A stretch of 42,915 bases of DNA from an uncultured SAR116 cluster alpha proteobacterium (GTDB taxonomy: Bacteria; Pseudomonadota; Alphaproteobacteria; Puniceispirillales; Marisalimonadaceae): assembly GCA_902524215.1 (NCBI GenBank), contig CABZCK010000008.1:1-42915 (forward strand). Direction: 5' to 3'. The notes under the pieces are model-generated. The model was not told the origin of the DNA. It did no database searches and saw nothing but the letters and a program-made list of their open reading frames with translations. This document shows, piece by piece, positions 1 to 8,890 of the stretch. Numbering within the stretch: the stretch's first letter is position 1; each line of letters opens with the position of its first letter. The position numbers and the translations under genes were made by a program.

Positions 1-1015
1 AGAATATGAAAAATATTTAGGTGGCCAAGAAAAATTACTCTCGTTTGCAAGAGAAAATAAAATAAAAAAAATTATTATAATTTCTGAGGATAAAAATATA
101 AATGATTATTCTATTTTAAATGAATTAGGTGGAGCACTTAAGAAATTAACATTTAATGATATTTACAATAAGATAGCAAAAGAGATAATTTTTCATTGTT
201 GTGTTACAGATAATTCTTATTCAGCAGGTGATAAAAAAACCTTTGAACTACTTAGTTTGTCTAGAAAAGTAGCATTGACAGATGTAACGGTTTTTATAAA
301 TGGCCCAACAGGATCTGGAAAAGAAGTATTAGCAAATTATTTGCATGAATATTCTCCAAGAAAAAATGAACCATTTGTTGCAGTAAATTGCGCTGCAATT
401 CCAGAAAATATGTTAGAAGCAATTCTTTTTGGGCATGAAAAAGGTGCATTTACAGGAGCTTCTTATGCAAATAAAGGGATCTTTAGGGCTGCGGATAAAG
501 GTACTTTATTACTTGATGAAATTTCAGAAATGCCATTATCTCTGCAAGCTAAATTATTACGAGTTTTGCAAGAAAAAAAAGTTACTCCTGTTGGAGGACA
601 AAGAGAAATTGAAATTGATGTAAGAGTTTTAGCTACTTCTAATAGAGATATGGTAGCTGAAGTAAAACAATCTAGGTTCAGAGAAGATTTATATTACAGA
701 CTAAATGTATTTCCTCTTCAAACTAAAAATTTAAAGGATAGAAAGGATGATATTTTCCCTATAGCACTAAAAATTTTAGAGAAACATTGTAAAGAAAAAC
801 AAATACCAATAATTTCTTCAGAAGCACAAGAAGTTATTCTTAATCACGATTGGCCAGGTAATGTAAGAGAATTAGAAAATACTTTACAGAGAGCACTTGT
901 CTTGTGTGAAAGCGATAAGATAACAAAAACATCTATAATGATTGATAAATCTCTAAACAATATTTCTTCAGATGGTAGGTTAGAGAGTTTAGTTGAAAAA
1001 TATAATTATGCTTAA
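1..1015 (+). CDS. flbD: Sigma-54-dependent transcriptional activator, FlbD-like (5' end outside window, no C-terminal HTH)
   Basis: The reading frame is open from the first bases of the window, so the gene begins upstream; the first internal start-like codon (TTG at 257) lies inside the fold and is not a real start. About 85 residues of an N-terminal region precede a sigma-54 AAA+ domain. That domain shows Walker A GPTGSGKE (near nt 302), the sigma-54-contacting GAFTGA loop, Walker B LLLDEISEMP and the arginine-finger segment RFREDLYYRLNV, ending with the WPGNVRELENT helix. The protein stops about 35 residues after the AAA+ domain, where FlbD, NtrC and relatives carry a Fis-type helix-turn-helix. 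Only 25 bases separate its stop from fliE, so no shifted HTH remnant is present. Its position before fliE and the sigma-54 promoters nearby support a flagellar regulator. The gene name is by analogy with Caulobacter FlbD. Confidence 0.85.
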   Translation, partial: EYEKYLGGQEKLLSFARENKIKKIIIISEDKNINDYSILNELGGALKKLTFNDIYNKIAKEIIFHCCVTDNSYSAGDKKTFELLSLSRKVALTDVTVFINGPTGSGKEVLANYLHEYSPRKNEPFVAVNCAAIPENMLEAILFGHEKGAFTGASYANKGIFRAADKGTLLLDEISEMPLSLQAKLLRVLQEKKVTPVGGQREIEIDVRVLATSNRDMVAEVKQSRFREDLYYRLNVFPLQTKNLKDRKDDIFPIALKILEKHCKEKQIPIISSEAQEVILNHDWPGNVRELENTLQRALVLCESDKITKTSIMIDKSLNNISSDGRLESLVEKYNYA

Positions 1016-1040
1016 ATTTGTTGGTTAGAGAGGATTTTAA

Positions 1041-1349
1041 ATGTCTAAAATAAATGGAAATATAATACAGCACAACCTTAGAGCAGATGTTTTAAATAAG
1101 GCATCAAAAATTTTAGATAATAAAAGCTCCATTGACTTCAGTTCTAAAATTCATGATGCGATAAAAGAAGTTGCAGACTCACAAATTAAGGCCAGTCAAA
1201 TTACTAAAGACTATGAATTAGGAAAAGAGACAGATCTTACAAAAGTAGTTATGCAACAGCAAGTAGCAAATATTGCTTTTCAATTAACATTAAATGTTAG
1301 AAACAAGGTTTTAAGTTCATATAAAGATATTATGAACATGCCAGTATAA
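1041..1349 (+). CDS. fliE: Flagellar hook-basal body complex protein FliE
   Basis: A 102-residue protein that begins 25 bases after the activator gene and ends 18 bases before fliF. FliE joins the MS ring to the proximal rod and is exported by the flagellar type III system. The C-terminal half has the family pattern, with a VVMQQQVANIAFQLTLNVRNKVLSSYKDIM-like amphipathic helix (residues about 71-98) ending in the typical YKDIMNM motif. The length matches the family. The position immediately before fliF is the usual one in many flagellar clusters. The start ATG at 1041 follows a purine-rich GAGAGGA ribosome binding site. Confidence 0.9.
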   Translation: MSKINGNIIQHNLRADVLNKASKILDNKSSIDFSSKIHDAIKEVADSQIKASQITKDYELGKETDLTKVVMQQQVANIAFQLTLNVRNKVLSSYKDIMNMPV

Positions 1350-1367
1350 TAAAAAAAGGATAAGATT

Positions 1368-3083
1368 ATGGCTGAAGCAAAAGGAACAGAATTAACGAAT
1401 ACAAATACAGGAATTTTATCAAAAATTTCCGAGATATTTTCTAATGTTAAAAAAATGAGATCAGACCCTGCAGTTCAAAAGTCTGTTCCTTTAGCTTTTG
1501 GAATAATTGTAACTTTTGTTGGAATAATTGCTTTTTACTTAATGCAAAAGCCTGAAATGACTACTTTATTTTCATCTTTACCTGAAAATGAAAAATCTGC
1601 AGTTTTTGAAGCACTTAAACAAAATGGTGTTGATGTTTCATTAAACTCTGCAACTGGTGAAGTTATTGTTCCTGTTGAGGATTTTCATAGTGCAAAGATG
1701 TTGTTAGCTTCTCAAGGCTTGCCGTCTTCTGTTCCAGATGGTTATTCTTCTTTAAATGATATGCCAATGGGGACAAGTAGATCTGTAGAAGCAGTAAAAA
1801 TTAAACAAACTCTAGAAGCTGAATTGTCGAAGTCATTGAATTTTATATCTGGAATTTCTTCAGCAAGAGTTCATCTTGCAATACCTGAAAAAACTGTTTT
1901 TGCTCGTGAGACAGCTAAGCCATCTGCCTCAATATTTGTAAAATTGGCATCAGGACGTACTTTAGGAAGGCAACAGGTTCAATCTATTGTTCATTTAGTA
2001 TCATCATCTGTACCTAATTTACCCTCTGAAAATGTAACTGTAATTGATCAATTTGGAGAATTATTATCAAAGCCAAAAACAGATAGTAATATTTCTGCAT
2101 CAGAAGAGCAAATTATTCAACAAATGAAGTTAGGTGAAATTTATAGATCAAAAGTTATTTCTCTTTTAACACCAATAATAGGTGCTGGAAACGTAAAAGC
2201 AGAAGTAAATGTAGATATGAATTTTACAAAAAAAGAGATAACAGAAGAGTTAGTTGACCCGGAAGGAAATGCCTTAAGAAGTGAACAAAATACTTTAGAT
2301 GAATCTGGAGATGCTGAAGCTCAGGGAATCCCTGGAGCATTAGCAAATCAGCCACCCCTTAAACCAGATTTAAAACAGGATACGCCAGATGCTAAAGGAG
2401 GAATAGGCAATGTGAAATCAAGAAGTCAATCTTCTGTAAAGAATTATGAAGTAAGCAAAAAAATTGAAACAACAGTTCCTCAAGTTGGTAAAGTAACAAA
2501 AATTAAAGCTGCAGTTTTAATAAGAGAAAAAAAAATAATTTCAGAAGATGGAGCTGCTTCATTTCAAAAAGTTGATCCAAAAAGACTAGAAGAAATAAAA
2601 TTACTTGTAATGGAAACACTTGGTTTTGATAAAAATAGAGGTGATAGCATTACTGTTAAAAGTAGTCCTTTTGTAGATACTCTAAAACCCATTTCTATCC
2701 CTTGGTATGAAAGTGGAACGTTTAAAGAATTATCTAAACAACTTGGTATGATATTTATATTTGCTATAATTACATTTGGAGCATTGTTGCCATTATTAAG
2801 AAGAATAATAGTTCCTGCTGCGCTTTCTTCAGGAGTTCCGGGTCCAGGCGATATGGACTTTGATGAAGATACTGAAAAAGTAGAAGTTCAAGAAGGTGAT
2901 ACTTTGGAAGATATTAAAGCTAAGTTAAAACCAAAAAAGCAAGCAATTTCAGCTGAGATGTTGGATACTGCTAATACTTATGATGATAAAGTAGCGGTTA
3001 TTAGAATGATCGTAGGAGATCAAGCAGGTAGAGTTTCAAATGTATTTAAAAACATGATGAAAGAGCAACCAACTGATAATTAA
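1368..3083 (+). CDS. fliF: Flagellar MS-ring protein FliF
   Basis: A 571-residue protein that forms the inner-membrane MS ring, on which the rotor and export gate assemble. It has one membrane segment at about residues 41-59 and a second at about 456-476, with a large periplasmic part between them that includes the secretin-like ring-building motifs (for example LEAELSKSLNFISGISSARV). After the second segment comes an acidic linker and then the cytoplasmic FliG-binding tail, visible as VAVIRMIVGDQAGRVSNVFKNM. The length is normal for FliF. It is followed 23 bases later by fliG. Confidence 0.96.
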   Translation: MAEAKGTELTNTNTGILSKISEIFSNVKKMRSDPAVQKSVPLAFGIIVTFVGIIAFYLMQKPEMTTLFSSLPENEKSAVFEALKQNGVDVSLNSATGEVIVPVEDFHSAKMLLASQGLPSSVPDGYSSLNDMPMGTSRSVEAVKIKQTLEAELSKSLNFISGISSARVHLAIPEKTVFARETAKPSASIFVKLASGRTLGRQQVQSIVHLVSSSVPNLPSENVTVIDQFGELLSKPKTDSNISASEEQIIQQMKLGEIYRSKVISLLTPIIGAGNVKAEVNVDMNFTKKEITEELVDPEGNALRSEQNTLDESGDAEAQGIPGALANQPPLKPDLKQDTPDAKGGIGNVKSRSQSSVKNYEVSKKIETTVPQVGKVTKIKAAVLIREKKIISEDGAASFQKVDPKRLEEIKLLVMETLGFDKNRGDSITVKSSPFVDTLKPISIPWYESGTFKELSKQLGMIFIFAIITFGALLPLLRRIIVPAALSSGVPGPGDMDFDEDTEKVEVQEGDTLEDIKAKLKPKKQAISAEMLDTANTYDDKVAVIRMIVGDQAGRVSNVFKNMMKEQPTDN

Positions 3084-3106
3084 AATATATTAGGATAGGA
3101 TATAAA

Positions 3107-4147
3107 ATGGCTGAGCAAGTGTCTACAAATGAAGATATAAACGAACTATATGATAATTTAACTGGAACTCAAAAATGTGCAATTCTGATGATGTTGCTTG
3201 GAGAGGATGAAGCAGCAGAGATAATGAAAAATCTCTCACCAAAGGAAGTTCAAACCTTAGGTAGCGCTATGTATTCAGTACAAGGGTTACCACAAGAAAC
3301 TGTAAACTTAGTTCTTGATGAATTTTTAGCAATTATAAAAGGACAAACAAGTTTAGGTATTGAAGGAACAAGTTACATTAAAAATGTATTAACAAAGGCG
3401 CTTGGAGAAGATAAGGCAGAAAGTGTTTTAGGAAGAATAACACCACAGGATAGTGTTAAAGCTATTGAAATACTAGAATGGTTAGACGCAAGGTCAATTG
3501 CAGAATTAATTTTAGATGAACATCCGCAAATTATCGCATTGATTATTTCTTATCTAGAGCCTGGCATTGCTGCTGATGTGTTGAACCTTTTACCAGAAAA
3601 TATACAATCAGATATTGTTAAAAGAATAGCTACACTGCAAACTATTCAACCTGAAGCTCTAACAGAATTAAATAGAGTGATGCAAAAAGTATTTTCATCG
3701 AATGCAAGTTTAAGAGCCAGTAAAGTTGGAGGAGTACAAGCAGCTGCAAAGATTATGAACTTCTGTAAACAAGATATGGAAGGTAGAATAATGAAAGATA
3801 TTTTAAAAGCTGATAAAGCATTGATGCAGGGTATTCAAGATAATATGTTTGTTTTTGAAACATTATTACTTTCAGATGATAAATCTCTCCAAACTCTTTT
3901 GAGGGCTGTTGATGATGAATTAATTATTTTAGCACTTAAAGGAGCAGATGATGAGCTCAGGTCAAAATTATTTGGTTGTATGTCTCAAAGAGCTGCAGCT
4001 AATATACAAGACGAAATGGAAGCATTAGGACCTGTCAGATTAACTGAAGTTCAGGAGGCCCAAAAGCAAATAATTGCCATAGCCAGAAGAATGTCTGATG
4101 AGGGGTCAATTGTTCTTGCCGGTCGTGGTGGTGACGATTTTGTATAA
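3107..4147 (+). CDS. fliG: Flagellar motor switch protein FliG
   Basis: A 346-residue cytoplasmic rotor protein that couples stator force to the ring and takes part in direction switching. The N-terminal domain (TQKCAILMMLLGEDEAAEIM, from residue 21) binds FliF. The middle domain carries the EHPQ motif at residues 138-141, used for FliM contact. The C-terminal domain has the charged helix (LLRAVDDELIILALKGADDE) that meets the stator. All three domains are present and the length is typical. It sits between fliF and fliH, as in most basal-body operons. Confidence 0.97.
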   Translation: MAEQVSTNEDINELYDNLTGTQKCAILMMLLGEDEAAEIMKNLSPKEVQTLGSAMYSVQGLPQETVNLVLDEFLAIIKGQTSLGIEGTSYIKNVLTKALGEDKAESVLGRITPQDSVKAIEILEWLDARSIAELILDEHPQIIALIISYLEPGIAADVLNLLPENIQSDIVKRIATLQTIQPEALTELNRVMQKVFSSNASLRASKVGGVQAAAKIMNFCKQDMEGRIMKDILKADKALMQGIQDNMFVFETLLLSDDKSLQTLLRAVDDELIILALKGADDELRSKLFGCMSQRAAANIQDEMEALGPVRLTEVQEAQKQIIAIARRMSDEGSIVLAGRGGDDFV

Positions 4148-4166
4148 TATTTAAAAGAGTAATGCT

Positions 4167-5252
4167 ATGGTAAATATAACTCAAAGTGAAAATAAAAATG
4201 AGAATGAGGAGTTTAAACTTTCTCCTTTGGGATCTGATGAGATTAATTCTGTAATTAAATCATTTAAAAATTCAACATTTAATCATGAAGAATTTTATAA
4301 AAAAGATGAAAAAAACTTTGTAAAAAAAACTTTATTTGATTTAGCAAAAGAAGCTGAAAGAACACCATCGAAAGAGAATCAAAGTGAAATAGATGTTACT
4401 GTAGAAGAAAATGAGCTGGAGAAAACTATAGACGAGAATCAAGAATTTTCAAATGATAGTGATCAAAAAAATGACTTTGATGATACTGAGTTTTCAAATG
4501 AATTATATCAAAATCATGATAATAAAGAAAAAGAAGCAGATCAAGTTGATAAGAAAGAAAAAGAAGTAGACCAAGTTAATGAATCAATCGATGAAACTTT
4601 AAAATTAAATGAAGTTTTTGAAGAAAAGATTGATAGTGAAAAAGAAAAATCGGATCAAATTTTAAATGAAAACAATGATCCAGATATTAAGGTTTCAAAT
4701 GAAAAAAATCTTGATGCTAATCCCAATGAATTAAATAAAACTGAATACGAAGAAAAAACATTAGAAGCATTAGATTCAGTTCGTGAAGCTGTTACTAAAT
4801 CTTTAGAAGAAAATAGTGAAACACAAAATGAAGAAATAAAAAATAACAGTGATGACACAAAAATTGTATCTAATGAAATAATTTCTGAAATTAAACTAAT
4901 AAATAATTTATTTAAAAATATAAGAGAAATTAGTAGTGAAGAAATCGAAAATATAGTTAAGTCAAAAGTAATTGAATTAGCTGAAGCTGTAATTGGCTAC
5001 GAGATAGAAAAATTTCCTGACAAGTTTTTAAAAAAAATTAAAAATAGTATCAAGGAAATAAAAAGTATTAACAATAATGTTAAGGTTTATCTAAATGATA
5101 AAGATTTAGAACTTCTAAATAAATTTTTAGACACTCATAATGCAGAAACTGATTTTAAATTAGATTTAGATACTTCCTTAGGAAGAGGTGACTTTACAAT
5201 AGATATAGGTGGAGTAATTCAAGCAATAAAATATAAAAAAGTAATAGATTAA
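4167..5252 (+). CDS. fliH: FliH-like flagellar assembly protein with a long acidic N-terminal region
   Basis: Recognised from position between fliG and fliI and from a C-terminal domain (about residues 240-361) with FliH-like features: an amphipathic helix around VKSKVIELAEAVIGYEIEKFP, then a compact alpha/beta end with VKVYLNDKDLELLNKF and TSLGRGDFTIDIGGV. FliH is the stator-like regulator of the export ATPase FliI. The first about 235 residues are low in complexity and dominated by Glu, Asp, Lys and Asn, without any recognisable fold. They contain a perfect-frame tandem repeat of 10 residues (nt 4524-4583). At 361 residues it is clearly longer than typical FliH (about 230). The next gene starts only 3 bases after its stop. 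Confidence 0.8.
   Translation: MVNITQSENKNENEEFKLSPLGSDEINSVIKSFKNSTFNHEEFYKKDEKNFVKKTLFDLAKEAERTPSKENQSEIDVTVEENELEKTIDENQEFSNDSDQKNDFDDTEFSNELYQNHDNKEKEADQVDKKEKEVDQVNESIDETLKLNEVFEEKIDSEKEKSDQILNENNDPDIKVSNEKNLDANPNELNKTEYEEKTLEALDSVREAVTKSLEENSETQNEEIKNNSDDTKIVSNEIISEIKLINNLFKNIREISSEEIENIVKSKVIELAEAVIGYEIEKFPDKFLKKIKNSIKEIKSINNNVKVYLNDKDLELLNKFLDTHNAETDFKLDLDTSLGRGDFTIDIGGVIQAIKYKKVID
4524..4583 (+). repeat. 30-bp tandem duplication inside fliH
   Basis: Two adjacent 30-base units (4524-4553 and 4554-4583) that differ at only a few positions. They encode consecutive decapeptides beginning KEKEADQVDK and KEKEVDQVNE in the acidic N-terminal region of the FliH-like protein. The unit length is a multiple of three, so the frame is kept. 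Confidence 0.85.
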
Positions 5253-5255
5253 ATT

Positions 5256-6578
5256 ATGAATTTTACTTCAAACATTTCTGAAAAAATTAAAAATATCTCT
5301 ATTCAAAAGAATATAATCCATATTGGTGAGGTAAAAAAATTTGATGGAAACATTGTTTATACAGACCCTTTTCCCGCTCCAATTGGAAGTTTATGTTTAA
5401 TTTATGATTACAACAAAGATAAAGTTATGTCTGAAGTTATTAGCTTTGATGAAAAATATAATATGCTTGCCGTCTTAGGCCAAAATCCAAATCTAATAAT
5501 AGGTTGTAAAGTACAATTATTAAGTGATGGTAAAAATATTAATATTGATGAAAAAATTTTAGGTCGTGTTACAGATGCATTTGGTAATCCATTAGATGAC
5601 AAACCAATAGATAGAATGAATGATAAGTGGCCTTTAATGGGAAAATCAATGAATCCTCTAAAAAGAAAGCCTGTAAAAAGACCATTAGATGTTGGAATTA
5701 AAATTATAAATTCACTTTTAACTATTGGACAAGGTCAAAGAGTAGGTATTGTTGCAGGTTCTGGAGTCGGCAAATCTATTTTAATTAAAATGATGAGCCA
5801 ATTTACGGATGCAGATGTAGTTGTTCTTGGTTTAATTGGTGAAAGAGCAAGAGAAGTTGGAGTAATGGTACAAAGCCTTTTTAAAAATGAAAATAAAAAT
5901 AAAATTACAGTTGTCGCTGTTCCTGCTGATCAATCGCCACTTTTAAGAGTAAGAGGAGCTAATAGAGCAACTGCAATAGCTGAGTATTTTAGAAGTAAAA
6001 ACAAAAATGTTTTATTGATTATGGACAGTTTGACCAGGATAGCACATGCGAAAAGAGAAATAGGTCTGTCACTAGGAGAACAACCAACATCAAAAGGGTA
6101 TCCTCCATCTGTTTTTTCAATGATACCAAATTTAATTGAAAGAACTGGAAATTCTGATATTTCTAATGGAAGCATAACAGCTTTTTATACTGTCTTAGCA
6201 GATGCTGACGATAACAATGATCCTGTAGTTGATACTGCGCGCGCTATATTAGATGGCCATATTCTGCTAAGTAGAAATAATGCACAAATTGGCATTTATC
6301 CAGCAGTTGATATTACCAACTCAGTTAGTCGTGTAATGAATGAAATTATTAAAGAAGATCATTTTGAGGCAGCTAAAAAATTTAGAGCTCATGTTTCATC
6401 TTACGTTGAAAATAAAGACCTTATTATGATGGGTGGATATGTTCAAGGAAAAGACAAAATTCTTGACGAGGCAATTACTATTTGGCCTAAAATAATTGAT
6501 TTCATATCACAAAAAGAAAATGAAAAAATTAAATACAGTGAATGTATATCAAAGTTAATAAAATTATATAATGAATAA
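5256..6578 (+). CDS. fliI: Flagellum-specific export ATPase FliI
   Basis: A 440-residue ATPase of the F1-beta/type III secretion family that energises substrate unloading at the flagellar export gate. Walker A GSGVGKS is at residues 168-174, preceded by the family signature TIGQGQRVGIVAGSG. Walker B lies in KNVLLIMDSLTRIAHAKREI, followed by the export-ATPase signature PTSKGYPPSVFSMIPNLIER. The N-terminal beta-barrel domain and C-terminal helical domain are both present and the length is standard. It overlaps the next gene by 8 bases (6571-6578), which suggests translational coupling. Confidence 0.97.
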   Translation: MNFTSNISEKIKNISIQKNIIHIGEVKKFDGNIVYTDPFPAPIGSLCLIYDYNKDKVMSEVISFDEKYNMLAVLGQNPNLIIGCKVQLLSDGKNINIDEKILGRVTDAFGNPLDDKPIDRMNDKWPLMGKSMNPLKRKPVKRPLDVGIKIINSLLTIGQGQRVGIVAGSGVGKSILIKMMSQFTDADVVVLGLIGERAREVGVMVQSLFKNENKNKITVVAVPADQSPLLRVRGANRATAIAEYFRSKNKNVLLIMDSLTRIAHAKREIGLSLGEQPTSKGYPPSVFSMIPNLIERTGNSDISNGSITAFYTVLADADDNNDPVVDTARAILDGHILLSRNNAQIGIYPAVDITNSVSRVMNEIIKEDHFEAAKKFRAHVSSYVENKDLIMMGGYVQGKDKILDEAITIWPKIIDFISQKENEKIKYSECISKLIKLYNE

Positions 6579-6993
6579 AATTAAAAAAGAAATAAGGTTA
6601 TTCAAACTGCTAAAAAAATTAAAAGTTAGAGATTTATATAGTCACTTTAATAACTTAAATTTGTTAAAAGAAGAACTAGAAAAGACAGACGTTTTGTTGT
6701 TAAAAATCAATGACATTATTCAAGAAAATAATAAAAAAAATGATAAAAATTTACTAAGTGCAACTTTTAAAAATAAAAGAAAAGTTCTAAATATTATGAG
6801 CAGTCAAAAACAAATTGCAGAAAACAAGAGAGATTTTTTGTTAGAGCAAAAAAATAAAACTGACATAGAGATTTCAAAGATACTCATTCAAAGAGATAAG
6901 ATAGAAAACAAAGTTAATGATAAGAGACTTCAACTTATTGAGTATAAAGACTTGAACTTAGAAGCAAATAATAGAAACTTTAAAAAAAATTAA
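6571..6993 (+). CDS. fliJ: FliJ-like export chaperone / coiled-coil protein
   Basis: A 140-residue, very Lys/Asn-rich, almost wholly helical protein that overlaps the end of fliI by 8 bases. FliJ is a coiled-coil rod in the centre of the FliI hexamer that helps escort substrates; in this place in the operon FliJ is the expected product. No residue-level signature can be cited because FliJ is poorly conserved, so the name rests on position, size and coiled-coil character. A sigma-54 promoter begins 4 bases after its stop codon, so this gene probably ends the upstream transcription unit or is read through. Confidence 0.7.
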   Translation: MNKIKKEIRLFKLLKKLKVRDLYSHFNNLNLLKEELEKTDVLLLKINDIIQENNKKNDKNLLSATFKNKRKVLNIMSSQKQIAENKRDFLLEQKNKTDIEISKILIQRDKIENKVNDKRLQLIEYKDLNLEANNRNFKKN

Positions 6994-6996
6994 TTA

Positions 6997-7012
6997 TGGC
7001 ACTTAATTTGCA
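6997..7012 (+). promoter_or_regulatory. Sigma-54 promoter before fliK
   Basis: TGGCAC, five bases, TTGCA: an exact match to the -24/-12 sigma-54 consensus with the invariant GG and GC ten bases apart. The expected transcript start near 7023 gives a leader of about 12 bases containing AGGG before the fliK ATG at 7035. rpoN and a sigma-54 activator gene are in the same window. Confidence 0.9.
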
Positions 7013-7034
7013 TTTTCCACATTAAGGGTTATTT

Positions 7035-8276
7035 ATGGAAAAAATTAATTCACAAAATTTTAATTTAGGTATTAAAAAAAATGATATATCTAAAACTGAT
7101 GATATTTTAGGATCTTTATTTTCTATACCTACAACAATTGACGAAAAAAAAATTAATGGAAAAACAAATGATGAATTTATAGTGAACCCGTCAATTGAAA
7201 ATTTACTTAATTCAAAAAAATCATCAAAGTCTCTTGGTAAATTAGAGATAACATATAAGGAGTTTTTTTCTGAAATCTCAAAAAAACAAGCTAATAGCCC
7301 AATGTTTAAAAATAACCAAGCTTTTAATTTTAATTCACGAGAAATTCCTGATACATTAAGCTTAAGTTTAAAAATAGGTAAGTCACCAAAAATTAAACAT
7401 TTAAAAAGTCACTTTGAATCTAAATCTCTTAAGACAAATATAACTAAAGACTTAGATTTAAATATTGATAAAAGTAACAAAAATGAAATTAGAACATTAA
7501 AGATTTCAGATAAAACTTCAAATAAAATAAATCTAACACATGCCCTTCAAAATAATCCAACAAAAAAAAATAATATCAATAAAAATAATATAAAAAAAGA
7601 AAATTTAAACGACATATTTTCTAGAATTGATCAGTTAAAAGAAGATATAAATTCAAACAATTTTGATAATAAAACAATGTTTTATGAAAATGAAATTGTA
7701 TATAAAAAACTTAAAAGTAATTATGAAAGTACTAGTATTTCAAACAACAGTGATCAAATAAACAAAGTCGAAAATTCAAACTTTAGAAATAATTCTGCTC
7801 AACAAAAATTCAATAGTGACAAAAATATGAATTTTATTATAGATCAAATGATTGATGAATTAGATATGTCAAAACTTGGTTGGACAGAAAAATTAATTTT
7901 AAGAATAGAAAAAGGTTTAAAAGAAGATGAAAAGCAGATTGAACTGGCTTTAAAACCAAAAGAATTAGGTAACTTAAAAATTAATTTAAAAATAAAAGAT
8001 AAAAGTGCAAATATTATTATGAAAGTTGAAAATGCAGCTAGTATGGTAGCATTACAAGCCAATGAAGGACAATTAGTTAAGACTTTTTTGGATCAAGGAT
8101 TTATATTAGAAAAAATTAATTTTGAGAATTCATTAATGAATTCAAACAAAGAAAATAAAAATTCGTCAGAAAATCATAAATTTAATAATACTGGAAAAGA
8201 TGAGGAAACAATCTTAAAAGATAAAGATAATTATAAAGATGACAATTTAAATTACTTAATTAATATTAATGCTTAA
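7035..8276 (+). CDS. fliK: Flagellar hook-length control protein FliK-like
   Basis: A 413-residue Asn/Lys/Ser-rich protein. The first about 260 residues look disordered, as expected of the ruler portion of FliK. The C-terminal part (about 275-365) matches the FliK substrate-switch domain, with the recognisable pattern IELALKPKELGNLKINLKI, then SMVALQANEGQLVKTFLDQGF. FliK sets hook length and switches the export gate from hook to filament substrates. The gene has its own sigma-54 promoter just upstream and is followed by fliL 14 bases later. The N-terminal sequence cannot be recognised beyond composition. Confidence 0.85.
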   Translation: MEKINSQNFNLGIKKNDISKTDDILGSLFSIPTTIDEKKINGKTNDEFIVNPSIENLLNSKKSSKSLGKLEITYKEFFSEISKKQANSPMFKNNQAFNFNSREIPDTLSLSLKIGKSPKIKHLKSHFESKSLKTNITKDLDLNIDKSNKNEIRTLKISDKTSNKINLTHALQNNPTKKNNINKNNIKKENLNDIFSRIDQLKEDINSNNFDNKTMFYENEIVYKKLKSNYESTSISNNSDQINKVENSNFRNNSAQQKFNSDKNMNFIIDQMIDELDMSKLGWTEKLILRIEKGLKEDEKQIELALKPKELGNLKINLKIKDKSANIIMKVENAASMVALQANEGQLVKTFLDQGFILEKINFENSLMNSNKENKNSSENHKFNNTGKDEETILKDKDNYKDDNLNYLININA

Positions 8277-8290
8277 AAGTGAGATAAAAA

Positions 8291-8881
8291 ATGGCAGAAG
8301 TTAAAGAAGAAGACGAACAAAAAAAAGGTGGGATTTTAAAAATTATTCTCTTTGTTGTTGGTGGAATACTTTTAATTGTTGTAGGTCTAGGAATTGGATA
8401 TTTTATTTTTAGTGGAGAACCTGAAAAAGACCCTTCGCAAGAAGTAAATCAAATAATTGAAGGAGAACCTGAGGTAAAAGAAGAGCAGGTTAATAATTCT
8501 GAAGAAGTAAATGAAGAGGGAATAATTAAAAAAAATGTAAAAACCGTTCCAGAAGTTGATGCTTATGAAACAACCTATTTTGAATTTCCTGGTAACTTCA
8601 CTACAAATTTAAAAAATAGTAAAAAGTTTTTGCAAATAAGTGTTGGTGTTTCAACTCAATATGACGAAAAAGTGATTGAAATGGTTGATCAACATCAATT
8701 AGCTTTAAGATCAGTCATCCTATCAGTTATAAGTGATTTTTCTGAAGAAAGTATTTCTGGAAGTGAAGGTAAAAATGCTCTATCTGAAAAGTTGCTTAAG
8801 GAAATGAATGTAAAACTTGAATCTCTTAAAGAATTCCCTGGAATAGAGGGAGTTTTTTTTACGAGTTTTGTGGTTCAATAG
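8291..8881 (+). CDS. fliL: Flagellar basal body-associated protein FliL
   Basis: A 196-residue single-pass inner-membrane protein. A short charged N-terminus is followed by a membrane segment at about residues 16-38 (IILFVVGGILLIVVGLGIGY), an acidic linker, and a periplasmic domain beginning YFEFPGNFTTNL with the FliL pattern KKFLQISVGVSTQYDEKVIEMVDQH. FliL associates with the stator and helps torque or stator retention. The length and topology fit. It lies between fliK and fliM, 9 bases before the latter. Confidence 0.92.
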   Translation: MAEVKEEDEQKKGGILKIILFVVGGILLIVVGLGIGYFIFSGEPEKDPSQEVNQIIEGEPEVKEEQVNNSEEVNEEGIIKKNVKTVPEVDAYETTYFEFPGNFTTNLKNSKKFLQISVGVSTQYDEKVIEMVDQHQLALRSVILSVISDFSEESISGSEGKNALSEKLLKEMNVKLESLKEFPGIEGVFFTSFVVQ

Positions 8882-8890
8882 GTTTTTAAA

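Noticed and set aside
257..1015. The sigma-54 activator as a complete gene starting at 257
   Set aside because: The frame is open through the whole preceding 256 bases with sensible protein sequence, so the start at 257 (TTG) is internal.
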